DNA of 13,584 bases from Nitrosopumilaceae archaeon. GTDB taxonomy: Archaea > Thermoproteota > Nitrososphaeria > Nitrososphaerales > Nitrosopumilaceae. Shown here piece after piece: positions 12,430 through 13,584 of the stretch (its first letter is position 1; each line of letters begins with the position of its first letter). The notes beneath the pieces are model-generated. The model had not been told where the DNA came from and did not search any database. It was given only the letters and a program-made list of their open reading frames with translations. The position numbers and the translations under genes were made by a program. Location: assembly GCA_021296165.1 (NCBI GenBank), contig JAGWAW010000018.1, positions 1 through 13,584 on the forward strand, in the 5' to 3' direction.

Positions 12430-13365
12430 TCATGTGGCCAGGGTGCTGAGCAGGTATGCTGCGTATCCGGCCGTCAGGAGCATGCCGGTCTTTCGCCCTA
12501 TGCGGCCGGATCCGAAGGCCGCGAAGAGCGCCACGCTGAAGAGTATCATTATGGTGTAGTCTGTGAAGGCGGCCGGGGCGACGGATATGCCGGCTATGGC
12601 GGCGGCCACGCCCGTAATCATCAGGATGTTGTAGATGTTGCTCCCGATGATGTTGCCCACGCCTATGTCCGTCTGGCCCTTGCGGATGGCCATCACCGAC
12701 GTGATGAGCTCGGGCAGCGACGTTCCTATGGCGATCACCGTTATGCCTATGATTCTCTCGGGGATGCCGAACGACTCGGCGATGGCGACGGCGTTGTCCA
12801 CCGTGAGTATGGCTCCCGCGTACAGCAGGCCCACTCCAACGCCCATCATGCCGGCGGATATGGGGAACGGGCGGGTCTTGGCGGGGGCATGCTCCTCTGC
12901 GGGCTCGACCCTGACGCGGCGAGACTGCCAGAATGTGTATACCGTAAAGGCGCACAGGATGGCGATGAGGACCGCCCCGTCCAGCCTGGATACGGCCCCG
13001 TCCACCGAGAGGCCCACCAGCAGGGCCGAGAAGCCCACCATGATGGGCACCTCCCGCCGCAGGGTCCGCCTGCTCACCGCCAGGGCGGTCAGCATGGCGG
13101 CCACGCCTATGACCATTCCGACGTTGGCTATGTTGCTTCCTATGACGTTGCCCAGAACCATGTCTCCGTGCTCGCCGGCAGCGGCCACGCTGGCGGCCAG
13201 CTCCGGAGTAGAGGTGCCGTACGCGACAACCGTCATGCCTATGACCAAACCCGACACTCCCAGGCGGCGGGCCACGTGTATGCCCCCCTCCACTAGAAAG
13301 TGGCCGCCGACGCACAGCAACGCGATTCCCGCTACGGTCAGGGCACCGTTCAGCAGCGTCTCCAC
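12430..13365 (-). CDS. Na+/Ca2+ exchanger family (CaCA) protein
   Basis: A 311-residue membrane exchanger of the CaCA superfamily (YrbG/NCX_Mj kind) that would export Ca2+ against Na+ or H+. The two inverted alpha repeats are clear: GTSTPEL (50-56) with GNVIGSNIANVG (72-83) in the first half, and GTSLPEL (214-220) with GNIIGSN (237-243) in the second. Hydrophobic helices surround them, and a hydrophilic loop rich in Arg, Glu and Pro (about 148-168) separates the halves. The length is close to the archaeal NCX structure protein. The start is GTG 13365, with METLLNGALTVAGIALL leading into the first helix and a TATA box about 27 bases upstream; the open frame to 13572 is Arg/Pro/His-rich and non-coding. 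Confidence 0.94.
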   Translation of the reverse strand: METLLNGALTVAGIALLCVGGHFLVEGGIHVARRLGVSGLVIGMTVVAYGTSTPELAASVAAAGEHGDMVLGNVIGSNIANVGMVIGVAAMLTALAVSRRTLRREVPIMVGFSALLVGLSVDGAVSRLDGAVLIAILCAFTVYTFWQSRRVRVEPAEEHAPAKTRPFPISAGMMGVGVGLLYAGAILTVDNAVAIAESFGIPERIIGITVIAIGTSLPELITSVMAIRKGQTDIGVGNIIGSNIYNILMITGVAAAIAGISVAPAAFTDYTIMILFSVALFAAFGSGRIGRKTGMLLTAGYAAYLLSTLAT

Positions 13366-13388
13366 GTCTCGTGGACGGCCAGTTCGCG

Positions 13389-13395
13389 TATTAAA
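13389..13395 (-). promoter_or_regulatory. TATA box for the exchanger gene
   Basis: On the minus strand TTTAATA is centred about 27 bases before GTG 13365, supporting a leaderless mRNA and this non-ATG start. Confidence 0.6.
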
Positions 13396-13555
13396 CCCGC
13401 CGAGCACCGGACGGGCCCGCGGATGTATCCGGGGGCCTTTGTGGCGGCGCGAATTGGCCTGAAGCGAGGCGGCGCAGGCCGCGTTTTGCGGCGGCGCGGG
13501 ATGTGGCGCATAGTGATGGCCATAAGGTTTGCAAAAACATGCGAAAACCGGAACG

Positions 13556-13561
13556 TTTAGA
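13556..13561 (+). promoter_or_regulatory. Possible TATA box for a gene beyond the right edge
   Basis: TTTAGA stands alone in a C-rich stretch. By the spacing used elsewhere in the window, a leaderless start codon would fall at about the first bases past 13584. The flanking sequence would confirm or reject it. Confidence 0.25.
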
Positions 13562-13584
13562 TCCCACCCCATCCCCCAGACCCC

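Noticed and set aside
1..13584. CRISPR array, insertion sequence, integrase or attachment-site signals
   Set aside because: I saw no regularly spaced repeats, transposase or integrase motifs, and no duplicated tRNA 3' end near tRNA-Gly; the window reads as a core chromosomal region.

Overview
The window looks like chromosomal DNA of a GC-rich marine ammonia-oxidising archaeon (Nitrososphaerota/Thaumarchaeota, Cenarchaeum-like). The evidence is an archaeal ribosomal protein L10e, an archaeal tRNA-splicing endonuclease subunit, an archaeal-type phosphoglycerate kinase, frequent ATA (Ile) and AGG/CGG (Arg) codons, and archaeal promoters. For nearly every promoter-proximal gene, an A/T-rich TATA element lies about 25-28 bases before the start codon, as expected for leaderless mRNAs. 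The genus is inferred by recall of the family proteins, not by a search.

Layout. 1-53: possible 3' end of an upstream gene. 414-1052 (+): a lone phospholipase-D-like domain with a degraded active site. 1049-1585 (-): tRNA-splicing endonuclease subunit lacking the catalytic His. 1638-1745 (+): a proposed 35-residue membrane microprotein, divergent from the endonuclease and sharing its palindromic TATA box. 2040-2540 (+): ribosomal protein L10e. 2681-2956 (-): small helical hypothetical. 3255-3331 (+): tRNA-Gly(GCC) with encoded CCA. 3378-5211 (-): a two-gene unit of a Kef-type (CPA2) cation/proton antiporter and an overlapping soluble hypothetical, with a perfect inverted repeat between the TATA box and the start. 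5240-6048: about 800 bases with no convincing gene.

6080-11167 (+): a tight iron-sulfur assembly operon, sufB - sufD - Rieske ferredoxin - sufS - sufU - zinc-ribbon hypothetical. The genes downstream of sufD overlap, abut or nearly abut, with Shine-Dalgarno sites inside the preceding gene for three of them. One leaderless promoter precedes sufB. SufS would remove sulfur from cysteine, SufU would carry or transfer it, and SufB/SufD form the scaffold. The ATPase SufC needed by this scaffold is not in the window. The Rieske protein and zinc-ribbon protein are the accessory members whose roles are open.

11164-12387 (-): phosphoglycerate kinase, convergent with the suf operon. 12430-13365 (-): a Na+/Ca2+-type exchanger (CaCA family). 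A possible promoter at the right edge would drive a gene starting just outside the window.

Most interesting points: the shared symmetric TATA box with the microprotein; the candidate operator at the antiporter promoter; the suf operon with Rieske and zinc-ribbon members, no sufC, and a SufU with a short Cys spacing and two additional cysteines; the catalytically degenerate PLD and endonuclease proteins; and two convergent gene pairs that each share a CTAG as overlapping stop codons.
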